This document shows, piece after piece, positions 11,650 to 24,224 of a stretch of 64,000 nucleotides of DNA. The DNA comes from Botrytis cinerea B05.10. Its lineage: Eukaryota > Ascomycota > Leotiomycetes > Helotiales > Sclerotiniaceae. The stretch is taken from NCBI RefSeq assembly GCF_000143535.2, contig NC_037314.1, positions 868,001 to 932,000 on the forward strand. Reading direction: 5' to 3'. The notes under the pieces are model-generated. The model was not told where the DNA came from. It searched no databases and was given only the letters and a program-made list of their open reading frames with translations. Both the position numbers and the translations under genes were made by a program. How positions within the stretch are numbered: position 1 is the first letter of the stretch; every line of letters begins with the position of its first letter.

Positions 11650-13968
11650 TCACATCATGCCTTCTTCACCAATACCTGGCAAGCCTCCCATGGGGACTCC
11701 GAGACCTGCCAACCCAGCAGCAGCCAAGTGGTTGTTTAATTTGAGCTCGGGGTCGCAGGGAGTAGAATGTTGTTTGTGCTGAAATTTCATTAGACGACAC
11801 ATTTTCCGATTCTGAAGAATTGACGATGCTTACATATTTGAGACCATTTAAGTTCTTGTATCTCTTGCCACAGTAATCACACTTGTACGGCTTCTCTCTT
11901 TCCATGCCTTCATTGCCTGAGTAGGGAATAGAAGTTTCTGGGTTGACAATCGAAAATGTACCGTCGCCGTTTTCGTGCAACTGTTGGGTTTGATGACCGT
12001 GCGTCTTGTGATACCTGAACAAAATTAGTACAAATTTATATCGCACAAGGTTACAATGCTTACTTGAGACCATTTTGATTCTTGTAGGCCTTTTCACACC
12101 CGATGACGGGGCATCTGAATGGCTTGTGCTCTTCTCCCATCATCATTCCTGTGGGATCTCCCATTCCGTTCATGCTTGCCATCAACTGTTGTTGTTGGTA
12201 TGCTCTCATTAAATCAGTGTTGCTTGCAAATTGTCCCTGTCCTAGCCCAAACTGGGCAAATTGTTGTTGGAGGGCTCTTTGGTTATTAAAGCCACCGCCA
12301 TTAGGACTGTAGAGACGCTTGGCGGGTTCATCGATACAAAGATCCAACCCTAAATCATGTCCACCGAAATTGAATGGGAAATTCATATTATTCATATTCA
12401 TATTTCTATTCCCCATATTCATATTCATAGGCATGCTTGTAAAATCTCCATCCATTTCCGATGGGGTACCGGGAGCCGAGGTATCTGGCGAAAATGTCTG
12501 TGATTGCTGCATGGGTTGTGCTGTCAAAGTAGGGGTGTTAACAGAGGAAACGGTCGGGTTATTCTGAAATCCAAAAGAGGAAGTTGCGGGAGTCGGTGGT
12601 TGGGATGCTCGGAGACCAGAGTGTTGCATGGTGGAGTTAAGATTAATGGTGGGTCTTGGTTGTTGGCCGAACATAGACTGTTGTGCTGCCTGCACAGGCT
12701 GATGATTATGTGAAGATTGAACCGGTGTATCCGGAGCGGAATCCATAGGTCCGATAGCATCGTCCATCTCCATGTCTTCAACTCCATCCATCTCATCAGT
12801 GGTACCTTGGTTAGTTTTTTGTATGGGAGTAGCTGGTTGTGAGCGTTGCTGCTGTCGCATCAATTGAATACCTCCTACACTGGCACCGGCTTGTGGCATC
12901 TGTAAGCCCGAAAGCCGAGGCTGTTGTGATGGCTGCGTTTGTTGCTGCTGAGCGTGATGTTGTGCGGCGGATGTGTTTTGTATTGCCATACCTGCTCTAC
13001 CGTTGGGTGTTGAGTTTTCCCGAGCTCGTACAATGGATGAATTGTTGCGAAGGGATGCCGGGGTCTGTTGCGCATGACACTCTTCATAATGTTGCAAAAG
13101 GTCGTGTAGTGTTGGTAATGTATTGCCACAACAGCTGAAATCTTTCATAAAGTTGGCTTCGAGCTTGGGAAGATACGAAGAAGAATGATATGAAGGCGAT
13201 TGATATGGAAATGGAGAGGTGCCGGCCATGATAATGCTAATCGAAAATTGTCAGTGTCATGAAAATGGAAATTGTGTGCCCCGCACTTGCTAGGGGAGAG
13301 GGAACATTTTCGTTTGGCAATTGCGATGAATGAAGAATCTAGTTCTATGAATCACGAAATAATTGAAGCTAAATAATTGCATGGTGAAGAAGATCAGATT
13401 GAACTCACTCGTCTCGAATCCAGCTGCCAACAGACACACCTCCCCAACTCATGCCTCCGACGAGGCTGCCTGCCAAACTTTCGCGACGAGGACGATCATT
13501 AATTCTGTTTGGATTGTGCATAGATATGGGTTTGGCAGCAGCAAACGATTCTTGTCTGGATCGGCCCATGTTGTCGTCGAATCCTGTACCGGTCGTCATG
13601 ATTCTGGCGGACGCTTGTGAATCCGGGTCGAGATAATTGGAATTATTTTTGTTGCCTTGGGATGACGGAGATGACGATGTATTTCTGGTGGGTGTGGCAA
13701 TGTTTATTGGTGAAGAGGTTGTCGTCATGTTAGAGTTCAAATTGTAGATATAATCGCACTCTTCTGGAGTCGGAGGGAATGAAGCAGAGCTCTGTGAGTC
13801 TGGAGAAGAATGTGAAGATTGATGTTCTTGTATATGTAATGGAGAAGAGTTGGAGTTGCCTGCGTACTGGAATTTATTAGTAGCCGTCGAATCGATAAGT
13901 GTCGAGTCCGTGTGGGTTTCTTCGCATGAGGCGGCGTGGGATTGCGTGAACCAATCAGAAAGAGGCAT
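11650..13968 (-). CDS. sfp1: Sfp1-type C2H2 zinc-finger transcriptional regulator
   Basis: Four exons on the minus strand: 13968-13409, 13236-12064, 12014-11834, 11778-11650; 680 aa. Introns are 172, 49 and 55 nt and every join keeps frame. Sfp1 in yeast is a nutrient- and TOR-regulated activator of ribosomal-protein and ribosome-biogenesis genes. Across intron 1 the protein reads SWIRDDIIMAGTSPFPYQ and then an atypical finger, DFSCCGNTLPTLHDLLQHY (about residues 215-245). The middle is rich in Gln, Asn and Met, including an Asn-Met repeat encoded near 12.4 kb. Two C-terminal fingers follow: FRCPVIGC...NGLKYHKTHGH, and YKCDYCGKRYKNLNGLKYHKQH, the latter spanning the exon 3/4 junction. The spacing of an N-terminal finger and two C-terminal fingers sharing NGLKYHK is the Sfp1 hallmark. 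The start is the first ATG of the long exon; an additional upstream exon is possible. Confidence 0.88.
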
Positions 13969-16674
13969 GGAGGTATTAATAGTGGGCCTGATCTCCGTTA
14001 CTGGGATTATCTAATTAGCGTCTAGTTGGAAAATTGTGGAAAAAAGTAAAACTAAGAAGGGCACTAAAGCAGATTTCACAGTAATGAATTCTTGTCCTTG
14101 GTGCGGACGGTGCATGCCACTTGTGCCAGGACCGACTGGGAACAAACAACAAGAGGGTCGGACGAGGGGACAGGGTGGATCAAGTGGAGAGGGAGTTGGG
14201 AAAGCAAGAGAGATGGGATGTGGGCTGTCGGAGGAAACATGGGTTGCAAAATGTGCTTGGTTCCATTCATGTAAAGAAGCCTCTTGAGCATGTACTAGGC
14301 CCCAATGCGTACAAGTTGAGAAAGCAGAGATAATCCGGCAATTTTGGGTCGAAAACAACCTACCTAATTAGGATCTAGTCGCAATCTACCTAGCACTTCT
14401 CATGAACTCGTCTACGGACTACCTTGGTCCTGGATAGACGAATTGGCAAATGGAATGTGTACGCAGCAGGTTGGCACAGTAGGCGAACGTACTCTGGAGA
14501 GGAGAATCGACACCAACGGCGAGTGTGCTTGTGTCAGCTAATTGGGTACGTACCCGTACGAACTAAAATTGGGCGAGGTCGAGTGTCGGCGTGTAGTCGT
14601 AACTGTAGGCGTCAGAGGTTTTCGTTTGCCAGAATGCGAATCGGAGGTGTTAAGGCGTGTTCAATAGAGGGTAGTGAGCCAGTATGTCGCTTCTGATACT
14701 TTGGTTTCCGTTGGGACCAATATTTACAAGACGTTCTGGTCCGTCCGGAGCAGTAGCGAACAATTCGGGACCAGGGTTGAACTTGACACACACCAACCCA
14801 AGGAGGGCTGTATCGTGGCGCGAATGGTGAATGGGTATGGAAAGATACACGGCAATTGATGGCGAACTTGGACTTTTGCTGCAGGCAAGGGAATAATATA
14901 GGTCAATACGACTAGTGCATGTGAAAGTACCGTTGGTAAAATAATGTACTGTGTGTTATCCCATGGGGGCCCATGGCCTGTATTTAACTACTTCTCAGCT
15001 GGAGGTGGTCACCGTCTGAAATCAGGGTAACGAACGATCCAGGAGGGTTCAAGCTTGTTATTGGAATTATGAAATTAAAGTTTGAAGTGATGGATGTTTC
15101 GTTCGGATTATCATAGACCGGGTGGTTGGCTTGTGGTCAATGAGTGGTCAAGCATTTTGCCAAATGTTTACAAGGCTCAAGGCTCCATGGTCGCTCAAAT
15201 GGGTTCAGTCCCAACGCTTTGGATGAGATGCAAAGAGGGCTCCGCTGTTAATGTTTCTAGAAGCTTGAAGGATTCTATTGTTGATGATGTGTATCTCTAG
15301 GTGTGGAGATGTATTGACCTCATTTGTGACCTGCTTGGTGCATGAGACACATGGAATATATCTTTCCTTTGCAGTCTACATTATGCTTCGGACGTGTTTA
15401 CTCAACTGCCGAATCCTCCAACATGACAGATCATATGATAAATATACGGTGAGATGAAACCAGAACAGCTCTCCTTTTTCTCGTTCGCCAAATCCAAGCG
15501 GTGAGCCCCGCCAAATCTGCCGACGTTGTGCGGCGACGGTTCCGTACGAACGGAACATAACGATTCAGAGAAGCGACAGTGTGTTGGATTCGAAAAGATC
15601 TCGACCTGGGAAAGATTAATATAGAAGGATCCATACTCCCCTCCCCTTCCCTGAGACGTCTCGTTAACGGAGCTTGACAGATTTCTCGACCACGGTGGCT
15701 CATTTAAATTGCCCTTGAGTCGTGCAACCTCGGTCCCCGATGGAGGTAGAGTTTGGAACATCTCGTAGCTGTTTGAAAACTGTCTATCATTACTGGGTAG
15801 CGCATGCAATCCAACAGCGTTAAATGCTTCAATGCGGACATGCCACAAGCTATGGATCCGTATAGCTCACTCTTGCTCATTTCGATGCCATTGCGGCCAC
15901 CATTCGCCAGGAAATGGTTGTGCCCATTAGTTCGGAGGCAATATTTAATCTATGCAGCGTTATACCTCGGATTATTACCCGTACGGAGTAGAGCATCTAA
16001 TAATTAAATCAAGAGGCAAAAACCCTGTCATCTGAATAACTTGTGGACGTGTTCGGCGTACGAAGTTGTGGATTGTGTGTTACAGCCATGATCCTAACTA
16101 CTTGTACACGAATCGTATCCATTGCGAGCATCTACTGTAACGCCAAACGCCCAGAGTTCGGCAGGTGAAGTTATGGACGGCAAGCGGTCAAAAGTTTAAT
16201 CAGCAAAAAGACATCAAGATTCCACGTACAAAAGTATGCCTCTGAATCCATGATGTCAGAAAGCAAACTCAATATCTTGTTCCGTATCCCTTGGGCCAAT
16301 CAGTCTCTGCATCGGATTCACAGGACGGGAAGACGACGAGGAATCGTAAGACGCGGGGAATGCAATCCAGTCCCCATCCGATTTATTTCTCTTTTGGGAG
16401 ATCGGTCATTATTTGACAGCGTGAACTTGAATGGATGTCACGGCCATCGGCTTTGCTAGATTGACTTTTTGCATTTGATTAGAAGGCTGACTCGCACGTT
16501 CCTACCAATCGTATCATAGGCACGCCCACTGCACTCGCCACGTGACGATACTTCTTGGCATCGACCGGTGCAAGAGTTTTAAATAGTTTAAGGAATGCTC
16601 TAATGGAGGGGTAGAAGAGGTTGAAGAGGGCAAGGAAGTCCATGGAGTTAGGAGAGAAACAGAGTCCCAGCTAG

Positions 16675-16714
16675 GGCCCAAGCTAAGGCCCAAGCTAAGG
16701 CCCAAGCCCAAGCC
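16675..16714. repeat. 12-bp tandem repeat (GGCCCAAGCTAA unit)
   Basis: Two full units and degenerate part-units of GGCCCAAGCTAA, seen directly. On the minus strand it would encode Leu-Gly-Leu-Ser repeats, but the surrounding frame does not look like a gene. Confidence 0.7.
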
Positions 16715-17216
16715 AAACGCCGAACGTTCTGTTCACGATTATCGGGGTAAAATGCCCGCTGCAGAAGCTACCTCTGTTGGAGATGAAGATCTTATAGACT
16801 TATAGAACAGCAACATGTTCCACGATCAATCTACGGTGCGGGCTGCTGCTCAGTCTACTCTCTCCCCCCATGGCCGCACGCCAAGCAACGGCTGCACGGT
16901 ATCTCATTTCATTCATGCACTTCATCAGGTATCGTCGTGGAAACCGAAATCCAACTCTGCAGCAGACCCGAGAGCAAAATCCAAATCAGGATACGTGTGG
17001 GTGCACGTGACGAGGGGAATTATCTCGGAAATCGTGATTCGGGATTCCACAGGTAGGCGGAAGGCGGAAGGTGGAAGGTGGAAGGCAGCTGTATGGGCTT
17101 ACGTCATCATTCTAGAATTATCGTGTGGCTGCAGAGAGCTTACAAACTGCATCATCACTCGGGCTTTGAAAATAAACACATCGGAGGTCTGGTCTGCAAT
17201 GTACATACACACATAC

Positions 17217-17241
17217 ATATATATATATATATATATCTATA
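17217..17241. repeat. AT dinucleotide microsatellite
   Basis: An (AT)n run preceded by an ACAT-rich stretch, about 455 bp before the rcf2 start. Read directly. Confidence 0.8.
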
Positions 17242-17695
17242 TAAAAGCAGAAGAAGAATTGAGTCCATTGCGAAGAGAATGAATTAATATTAATGTGAAT
17301 ACCAATCTCAATCAAATCACATCTCGACGTCTCTCCTACACCCACGTCCTAACCATTTCTCGGGATTTGATCCAAACCCCTCCCCACTTCTTTCGAGAAA
17401 GACTTTTGAACGACATCATCGACTGACACCTTATTAACGACCCATTTTCACGAAAACGTAACGTACGATTGAGTGGGAAGTACAACAAAACTCCAACAAA
17501 ACTCCATCAACTACAAATACCGAAGCACAAACAAGCAGCATAATCAAGAAGAACGATCAATCTACCTCTGCAAAGCTTCTTGCGAGAATTAATCTCTACA
17601 TTACCCCTCCATTCAATCTTCACCCTGCAAGTAAATAGCTTGCCGCAAAAGAATTCTATCCACCCCGCCCAATCTAACACAGCTATACGTAAAAT

Positions 17696-18720
17696 ATGAA
17701 GATTCTTACCAAGGAAGAAGAGGCTGCGCATTACAATGCTACGTTAAAGGGTGGTTTCACGGGAGGCTTTGTTGGTCTCGCAGTGGTACGTATTCAATCG
17801 CAACCCCGATATCTCTTTCAAACAAAACTGACCGAATCTCTCAGGGCGGTGCCGCACTTTATGTAGCCAACAGACGATTCCACACCATCCGCAGTCTTAC
17901 CATCCCCATGAAAAGTTTCCTCGTCTCATCCTCCGGTACCTTCGCTGCTATCATAAGCGCAGATCGCGCATCTCGCTCATACGAATGGAATCGCGACCCC
18001 TCGCGAAAGTACAAAGACAAATCAACGCTCCTTCTCGAACAAGAGAAGGCCAGTGAAACTACTGCTCAGCGCCTCAAGGCATGGGGAAAAGAAAACCGAT
18101 ACTCGATTGTTACCGCATCGTGGGTCGCCAGTATGGGAATCGCGTTTGGGATGGTGTCCAAAAATAAATATTTGACTGGCGCCCAGAAATTGGTACAAGC
18201 AAGAGTTTATGCGCAAGGGCTGACGTTGGCTGTATTGGTTGCATCAGCGGCATTCGAGATGGGAGATGCGAAGAAGGGAACAGGAAGGTGGGAAACGGTT
18301 ACGGTGTTGGATCCAAACGATCCGGAACATAAACATTTGATCCAGAAAAAGATTCACCACGAAGCTTATGAAGGAGAAGATTTATGGCGTGGTATGTTCC
18401 GATCCCTTTCAGGGTGCTTTGGCCAGAATTTGAATACATACTAATCGATATACATAGATATGGTGGAAGCTGAAGAGCGCCGCATTAATGAACGTAAGAG
18501 ATTGGCGGAAGAAAGAAACCACTCCTCAGGGAAAACATCCTCGGGCAAAGAAAACAAAGATAAAATCTCTAGTGAAATGAAGAGTGCTGGAAAGGTAGCA
18601 TTTGCAGATGCCCAAGAAAGAGAAGATAAGAACCAAGCTGAGCAAGCTGAAAAGGAAGCGGATGCAAAACACGAGTCTACACAGTCTGAACCAAAAGTAA
18701 ATGGTAAAAACAAGATCTAA
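17696..18720 (+). CDS. rcf2: Respiratory supercomplex factor 2 (HIG1-domain mitochondrial protein)
   Basis: Three exons: 17696-17785, 17845-18391, 18458-18720; 299 aa. Introns are 59 and 66 nt and all joins are in frame. Rcf2 is an inner-membrane protein that associates with cytochrome c oxidase and helps form III-IV supercomplexes. The N-terminus starts MKILTKEEEAAHYNATLKGG with a first hydrophobic segment around FVGLAVGGAALYVANRRF. A second segment holds SSSGTFAAIISADRASRSYEW. The HIG1 domain (about residues 110-175) contains ENRYSIVTASWVASMGIAFG and ARVYAQGLTLAVLVASAAFE. The C-terminal 90 residues are a charged Glu/Lys-rich tail (EERRINERKRLAEE), longer than I recall for yeast Rcf2 and likely coiled coil. 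The assignment rests on the HIG1 pattern and overall layout. Confidence 0.85.
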
Positions 18721-19254
18721 AAATGGAGTGTTTGGCAATCGAATCCTTTGGTGTTTTATACGGGCATTCAATGGCGCGCTGAGTGATTTTGGGATGATAG
18801 ATGGGGGTTAATTAAAAAGGGGGGTGTTTGGAGAAGGGGTCGAGTAATTTTGTATATACTCCGGTTCTTGTATCATTAGAATGGCAAACAAACATGTCTC
18901 TCAAGTAACTTTTATCCATTTATCGAATTGCATTGTTATGGTATATTCAAGACTACCTTCATTATTTGGCAAGCGCCAATTGAACAAAGCGAATTGCTCG
19001 GTTGATCAAGATAGGAGTCGGAAAATTCATCGCTCATTGGTTGACATGGCGAGTGTGTTTTAACATTCGATTTGCAGTGATTGCAGAGTCTAATATATAA
19101 CGAGTATTTCGGTGGATATCTCCTTTCGATAAATTTACTAAACACAGTTACACTGACTGTATCTCAACTGTCGTTTGATGTGGTGGGGAGAATGTACAAA
19201 CGTCTTTTCTTCTCTTCTCTTCTTATCACGCCGAATTGATCAGTTTGGAGTTGC

Positions 19255-19281
19255 ACAGTACAGTACAGTACTACAGTACAG
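19255..19281. repeat. CAGTA tandem microsatellite
   Basis: Imperfect tandem CAGTA units, read directly, in non-coding DNA. Confidence 0.7.
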
Positions 19282-20098
19282 GTATAGGTTTATGGAATTA
19301 TGGATTCTGAATGGAAATGATTTTTATCATGGTAGGTTTACGAGTATAGTATATATAGTATTGGGATGCTCACGAGCAGGGAGGAACAGGTAAAATCTTG
19401 TGTCGTACACATCTATTCAGACAATCCAATCCTTCGCACATCTCAAAAAAGAAGTCAGCTCCATACGACATGCTAGCTCAAATATCGGGAATATATCCCA
19501 TGGCAGAATACGTCTCTGGAATCCTAAACTGGGGTGTCTCGTCTTGTATCTATCGGTTCTTCGAGATATAGTGTATACCCCGTGGCGGAATGTGGATGCG
19601 CTTTTGACCTATGAGTTGGACTGGATTTCGAACGCTTGGATGGACTGCTTGTGGCTTGGGGATTGGGATTGTTTATTGCCACTTTTGTTCTTGTGCTGTG
19701 TTGTGTTTTGTTGTATTGGGGGTGTGATTTTCTAAATATAAATATCGTGAGGATCTCTTTGCTTTGGGAGATCAGTCAGGAGTAGATTTTCTCGTCGCGT
19801 GATGTATACTATCTACATATTGAAATACGTGAATGCCCAGGAATGGAATGGAAAGAGGTATGAAGATGTTGGTGATGTGTTGTTATTGGTTTCGACTTTG
19901 ATTAGATTGGATTGGTGCGGGTTGGGACCGTGTGTGTGGTGTTGGTTTTGAATATGTGTAATAGGTCTTTGTGATATGGGAATGGAAATAGATGGGTTTG
20001 CTAGTACTTGTTTGTTTGTTTGTAGCTGTTTGATTGAGGCATGTTGGTTTATTGAGTTGGGTTGCTTGTGTCGTTGGTATGTTTTCTATTAGCTAACA

Positions 20099-20121
20099 CT
20101 TCTCCTTCTCCTTCTCCTTCT
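20099..20121. repeat. CTTCTC hexanucleotide microsatellite
   Basis: Nearly four tandem units of CTTCTC, read directly. Confidence 0.75.
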
Positions 20122-22073
20122 GTTTTGCACAATGCTGTATTTGATATCGTACAAAAAGATGCGATGGAATTGCTCGGATATTGTTGAAGTAGTAGGTAGG
20201 AGATAGAAAAAGGATGGAAAAGTAATGTCGGATTTGGAGACTATGCATGATGTATATGTGTGGTTGAGCCCCTGTCATGCAATATCAATACATGTATACC
20301 CGTACCCGTGCCCGCAAACATAATCGAAACATCCCCCCGCTCACAAGCCGTAGAGTAATCTAGGAGATGAAACTTCGGCAGATTTTGGCGAATAGATAGA
20401 ATGTCTACCTGCGCGAATCTCGGTGTGGAAAACAGGTAGCTATAGTTCAGATATTTGAATCCAATCGAATCGTTCGCATTGACTGGGGAATCTCTTTACG
20501 ATCTACTCATTTGTTACTGCAGAACAGAAAGTTCTCGCTGCTGATTTCATTTACTTCTACACTAGACACTCAGAGTACTGCAATCGCAATAGCAATTCTT
20601 GCCTGCTTGCTATATTCAATTTGTCAGTCTGTAAGAGGTGATTAAATGTTAAAGAGAACGAACATATTTCTCCCGGCAGAAACTAACAGAGAAGCTCCGA
20701 ATGAGCGTTTCTTTCGATCTGCTAGCTGCAGAATATCAATCTGGGTACATTTCTCGGGGTTGATGGGATTTGGAGCTTGATGGATTGGCTTGTGGATTGT
20801 TGGTAGATGGTGCATGAATAGCACTCTTTGATGTGTATTTGATGCTATTTCTACACAATCTGTGTAGGAGTATTGCTAAGCAATACGGAGTTAGATCTTC
20901 ATATTATGACTCTCTTGCTCACAGAAACTTTTGCGGGGAAAGATGTTTTTGTGTGTATATATATGTATGTATATATGTGCTATTAGTGAAAATAGTTTTC
21001 AAAAATTCGGAACGGTGATTCTGGTGGGGAAGAAGGATTCTGAGTTTGGGAGGATGCTTATTTTTTCTTTTTAAGCTTACAGTTGGGGGAGCTGTAGAGG
21101 GGGTTATTGGATCGCCGTCGGTGCAAGTTTGTAGAGCTGGATTGAATGCTGTGAAGAGGGGTGAGGGTATATTCGTATTGAAAATTGGAAATTGTGTTGA
21201 GAGGGAGATGCTGATATGAGGAAGGGGTACTGATGATTGGGGGTTAGGGCCAGTGCTGGGAATTGGTTCAGAGGCTGCGTGAATTCGAGATAGAGGAGTG
21301 ATGGAGTGAAGAGTACGATTTTGCACCTGGTGAAATGGTCGTTTAGGTTCTCTGGAGGTCTGGATTGCGATTTCATAAGGTAAGATGCTAGTCTGGACCA
21401 GTGGACATGATGCTGGCTGTAGCTGAAAAGTGTGAGGTGGGCGTAACCTTCAATTCCATCAAGATGGATGACACTGCTATTGGTACCATGTCTTCTCTCA
21501 TAGTTCGGGAAGTGAATTTTTGCTTTCATCATGCTGTATCATGCACATGAATGAATTCTGCGATTCCTTTTCTCCTCGGGTTGAGACTTTTCTTCTCATG
21601 AATAGGTTGGCCAATTAATCGAGGAGTGTTGGATGTCAAATTTTATTTTTCGGGGGTTCAGTATGTGGATACAGCAATTCAAATAAAATTGTGGCGGAAT
21701 TTGTGTTGATACTTTAGTTGAAGGTGTATTACATTACTCTGTTTTGTCTTTACAGTGAATATCATGAATGCATGAAGCCATGCGAATAGCTTGCTCTGAA
21801 GCCGAGCACTTTCACAGAAACATGTGAATGAACACTTTAAACTACCAAAATTTCATACATGGGCAATGGTATTTATCAGTTGAAGTTTTGGCGCAGGTTT
21901 GACTTAAGGATTTAGAGACGAATTCAAGATCACTTCATGTTATGGAGAGCTGTGAAATATGAGAAGATATGTGCGTTTTATTTCTATATACAATGGTTCC
22001 ACTACAATCTTCTCAGATTACAAAATTATACATTACTATCAAGTTACACACTCAGGCCTGCGTGAACATCGTC

Positions 22074-24224
22074 TCAAGAGCTAGCCTCGGCAATGATTAC
22101 TTCCGCAGCCTTCTCACTGATCATGTAGATTGATAGCGCAATGTACATGCCCGGAATCTTTGGGAAGACACTGGCATCGACAACTCTCAATCCATCAACG
22201 CCCCTGACCTTGAAGTTGGTGTCCAAAACTGCCATCTCATCATCATCAGCTCCAATAGGACAAGAACAGGATGCATGATGTCCCCAAGCCTCATCGAGCG
22301 CAAATTGCTTAAGATCCTCCTCGGAAGTAATGCTAGCATCCGGCCAGATACGGGTGAAGGAGCCATCGAGCGGAATGAGGTTCTCGAATGCTTCGATTCC
22401 AAATTTCATTCCCTCGTAAACGGCTTGGAGATCCTCGTCACCGCCAACACCGGTGTCGAAGTAGTTGAATACGATTTCAGGAGTATCACGGGGATCGGCG
22501 GATCTCAAATTGACGGTTCCGGCGTTGTTGCGCGAGTGTGCTTTGAGGGTTAACCAAGTCCAGATATTGCGCTTTGCGAGAGCGTGTATGGAGTAGCCGG
22601 GGAAATATCCGTTGAAGTAAGCGGGAACACCTCCGAGGTAGAGATCTTGGACTCCGTCTGCAACGGAGGAGTGTTTGGGATATGCGAGAGCGATACCGTT
22701 GGTAGAGTATCCTCCCTTGAGCAATGGAAGAGTCTCCCATTGTTCGAGACAGGGATCAGTGCCGTTGAGGAAGGTACATTCTTTGAGTAAGGAGAAGTCG
22801 GATGTGGAGTTTCCAACAATACCAACTTCGTAACGATCTTGCATGTTAGTACCTACACCAGGCAAATCTACAATGACTGGGATACCGAATTTCTCGAGCT
22901 CGGCCTTGGGACCAACACCTGATAATTTGAGGATCTGGGGCGTGTTGAATGTCCCACCTGAGACAATAACTTCTTTGGTGGCGGCAACGCTTCCGTATGT
23001 ACCGTCAGAATCGCCGACATTTTTGCTTCGGGGATCAGCACGATAGAGAGATTTTCCAACGATGAATTCAACTCCGGTGGCTCTTGGTGTAGCGGCAGTA
23101 GTGTTGAATTGGACCTTGGTAACAAGAGTGTTGAGTTGCACGTCCAGTTTGTATTTCTTGGATCCATCCGAGTTAGTAGCATTTGCAACGCTCCAGACAA
23201 AGTCTCGAGGGGAGGAACGAGAGTATTCTGGGAACTTCATAGCGAGAGGAACCTGGTACAAAGCATCGACTTGATCACGATTTGGAGAATCATTGTTGAT
23301 ATCCAGAGCGAGAACTTCGGCCAATCCAGTGACGGTGGTGATCAGCCTTCCAAGGAGACCCTTGCCCATAGTTGTAGCTGCGGCAATGACGAGCGAAAGA
23401 ACCTTTTGATCTTGAACGATGAGTTCTGGGTTGGTAACTTCGGTCTGCAACCAGCCATCGAAACCATGGCCTGTGACGTCAGTGCTGAGATAGTGACACG
23501 ATTCGAGCTTCTTGTAGTAATCGCGCATCTTTGCTGGTGCCCAGGAATCATCGCCGGTTATGTTTTGGATGTATTGCCAGTCGGTTTCTTGGGGCAAGAT
23601 GGTGATCAAAGCATTGTGCTCAGCACATCCGCCAAGAGTTCCTGTTCTTGGGTAAAGGATTCCCAAAGGAGTTGCGCCTAGAATTTTGGTTAGCAAGGTC
23701 CAGGAAATTCCGACTTATAGTCGACAAGAGGAACTGATTTACCTTCAGGAGGATCAAGACCAACATAGAAGTCTCCATCAGTCGTCTGGTACGTCATCTT
23801 CGAGTCTCTTGCTTGTCTGGTCTCGTTTGCGTAATGGTGAACGAAGAAATCCCATCGAATTGGATCGTACTCCGAAGCCAAAACATGCAATGCAGGAACT
23901 TGCATCTCGATATCATCTCCATGATCCTCTCCAGCATCAATAAGCAAGACTGAGTGACCTGCTAGAGCAAGTCTTGCGGCCAAAGGAGCACCTCCCGGTC
24001 CACTTCCTACCACAACATACTCATAGGGATCAAGAGTGATGTTCGCGGAACTCGAGCTGGCGTTCGCGGCACGTTGGTGAAGATGTTGATGTGAGTGTTG
24101 AGACTTGCTACGAAAGTGTTAGTCAACTGCGAAAGTAGATTTATGGAGCTTCCGGCACTTACAATGCAGAAGCCGTCAGACTGAAAAGAGCTACAAGGCC
24201 CAAAGACCTTTTGGGAAACATCAT
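22074..24224 (-). CDS. Secreted GMC-family FAD oxidoreductase
   Basis: Three exons on the minus strand: 24224-24163, 24107-23743, 23677-22074; 676 aa. Introns are 55 and 65 nt. GMC enzymes are FAD-dependent alcohol, sugar or choline-type oxidases or dehydrogenases. The start MMFPKRSLGLVALFSLTASA is a clear signal peptide, so the protein is probably extracellular. The Rossmann motif VVVGSGPGGAPLAARLALAG ends in LLIDAG, the FAD ribose-binding acid region. The first GMC signature region reads GTLGGCAEHNALI. The second includes VSGGTFNTPQILKLSGVGP. The C-terminal part has WGHHASCSCPIG with the candidate catalytic histidine, then VDGLRVVDASVFPKIPGM. There are many N-glycosylation sequons. The substrate cannot be read: aryl-alcohol, choline-like and sugar dehydrogenases share this fold. 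A TATA-like box lies about 100 bp upstream. The next gene leftward in transcription order is a CFEM receptor on the same strand. Confidence 0.88.

Larger units (their letters stand above)
13969..17695. other. 3.7-kb divergent intergenic region between sfp1 and rcf2
   Basis: It must hold the promoters of both sfp1 (leftward) and rcf2 (rightward). Open frames at 14011-14358, 15402-15848 and 16815-17282 have no motif and compete with frames on the other strand. A 12-bp tandem repeat and an AT dinucleotide run are listed separately. The last 400 bp are pyrimidine- and CAAC-rich, like a fungal 5' leader. Confidence 0.45.
18721..22073. other. 3.35-kb convergent intergenic region between rcf2 and the GMC oxidoreductase gene
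   Basis: Contains the 3' UTRs of both neighbours and long T/G- or A/T-rich low-complexity DNA, with two microsatellites listed separately. Minus-strand frames at 20919-21532 overlap one another in different registers and have no motif. No gene is supported. Confidence 0.5.

Noticed and set aside
14011..14358. Several overlapping 60-115-aa frames on both strands at 14.0-14.4 kb
   Set aside because: Five frames open at once in G-rich DNA is typical of chance; no motif or intron-linked partner.
15402..15848. 148-aa minus-strand frame
   Set aside because: No domain, no signal peptide, two overlapping frames in other registers; upstream of rcf2 in non-coding DNA.
16815..17282. 155-aa plus-strand frame
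   Set aside because: Its C-terminus is encoded by the AT microsatellite (Ile-Tyr repeats) and it has no recognisable fold.
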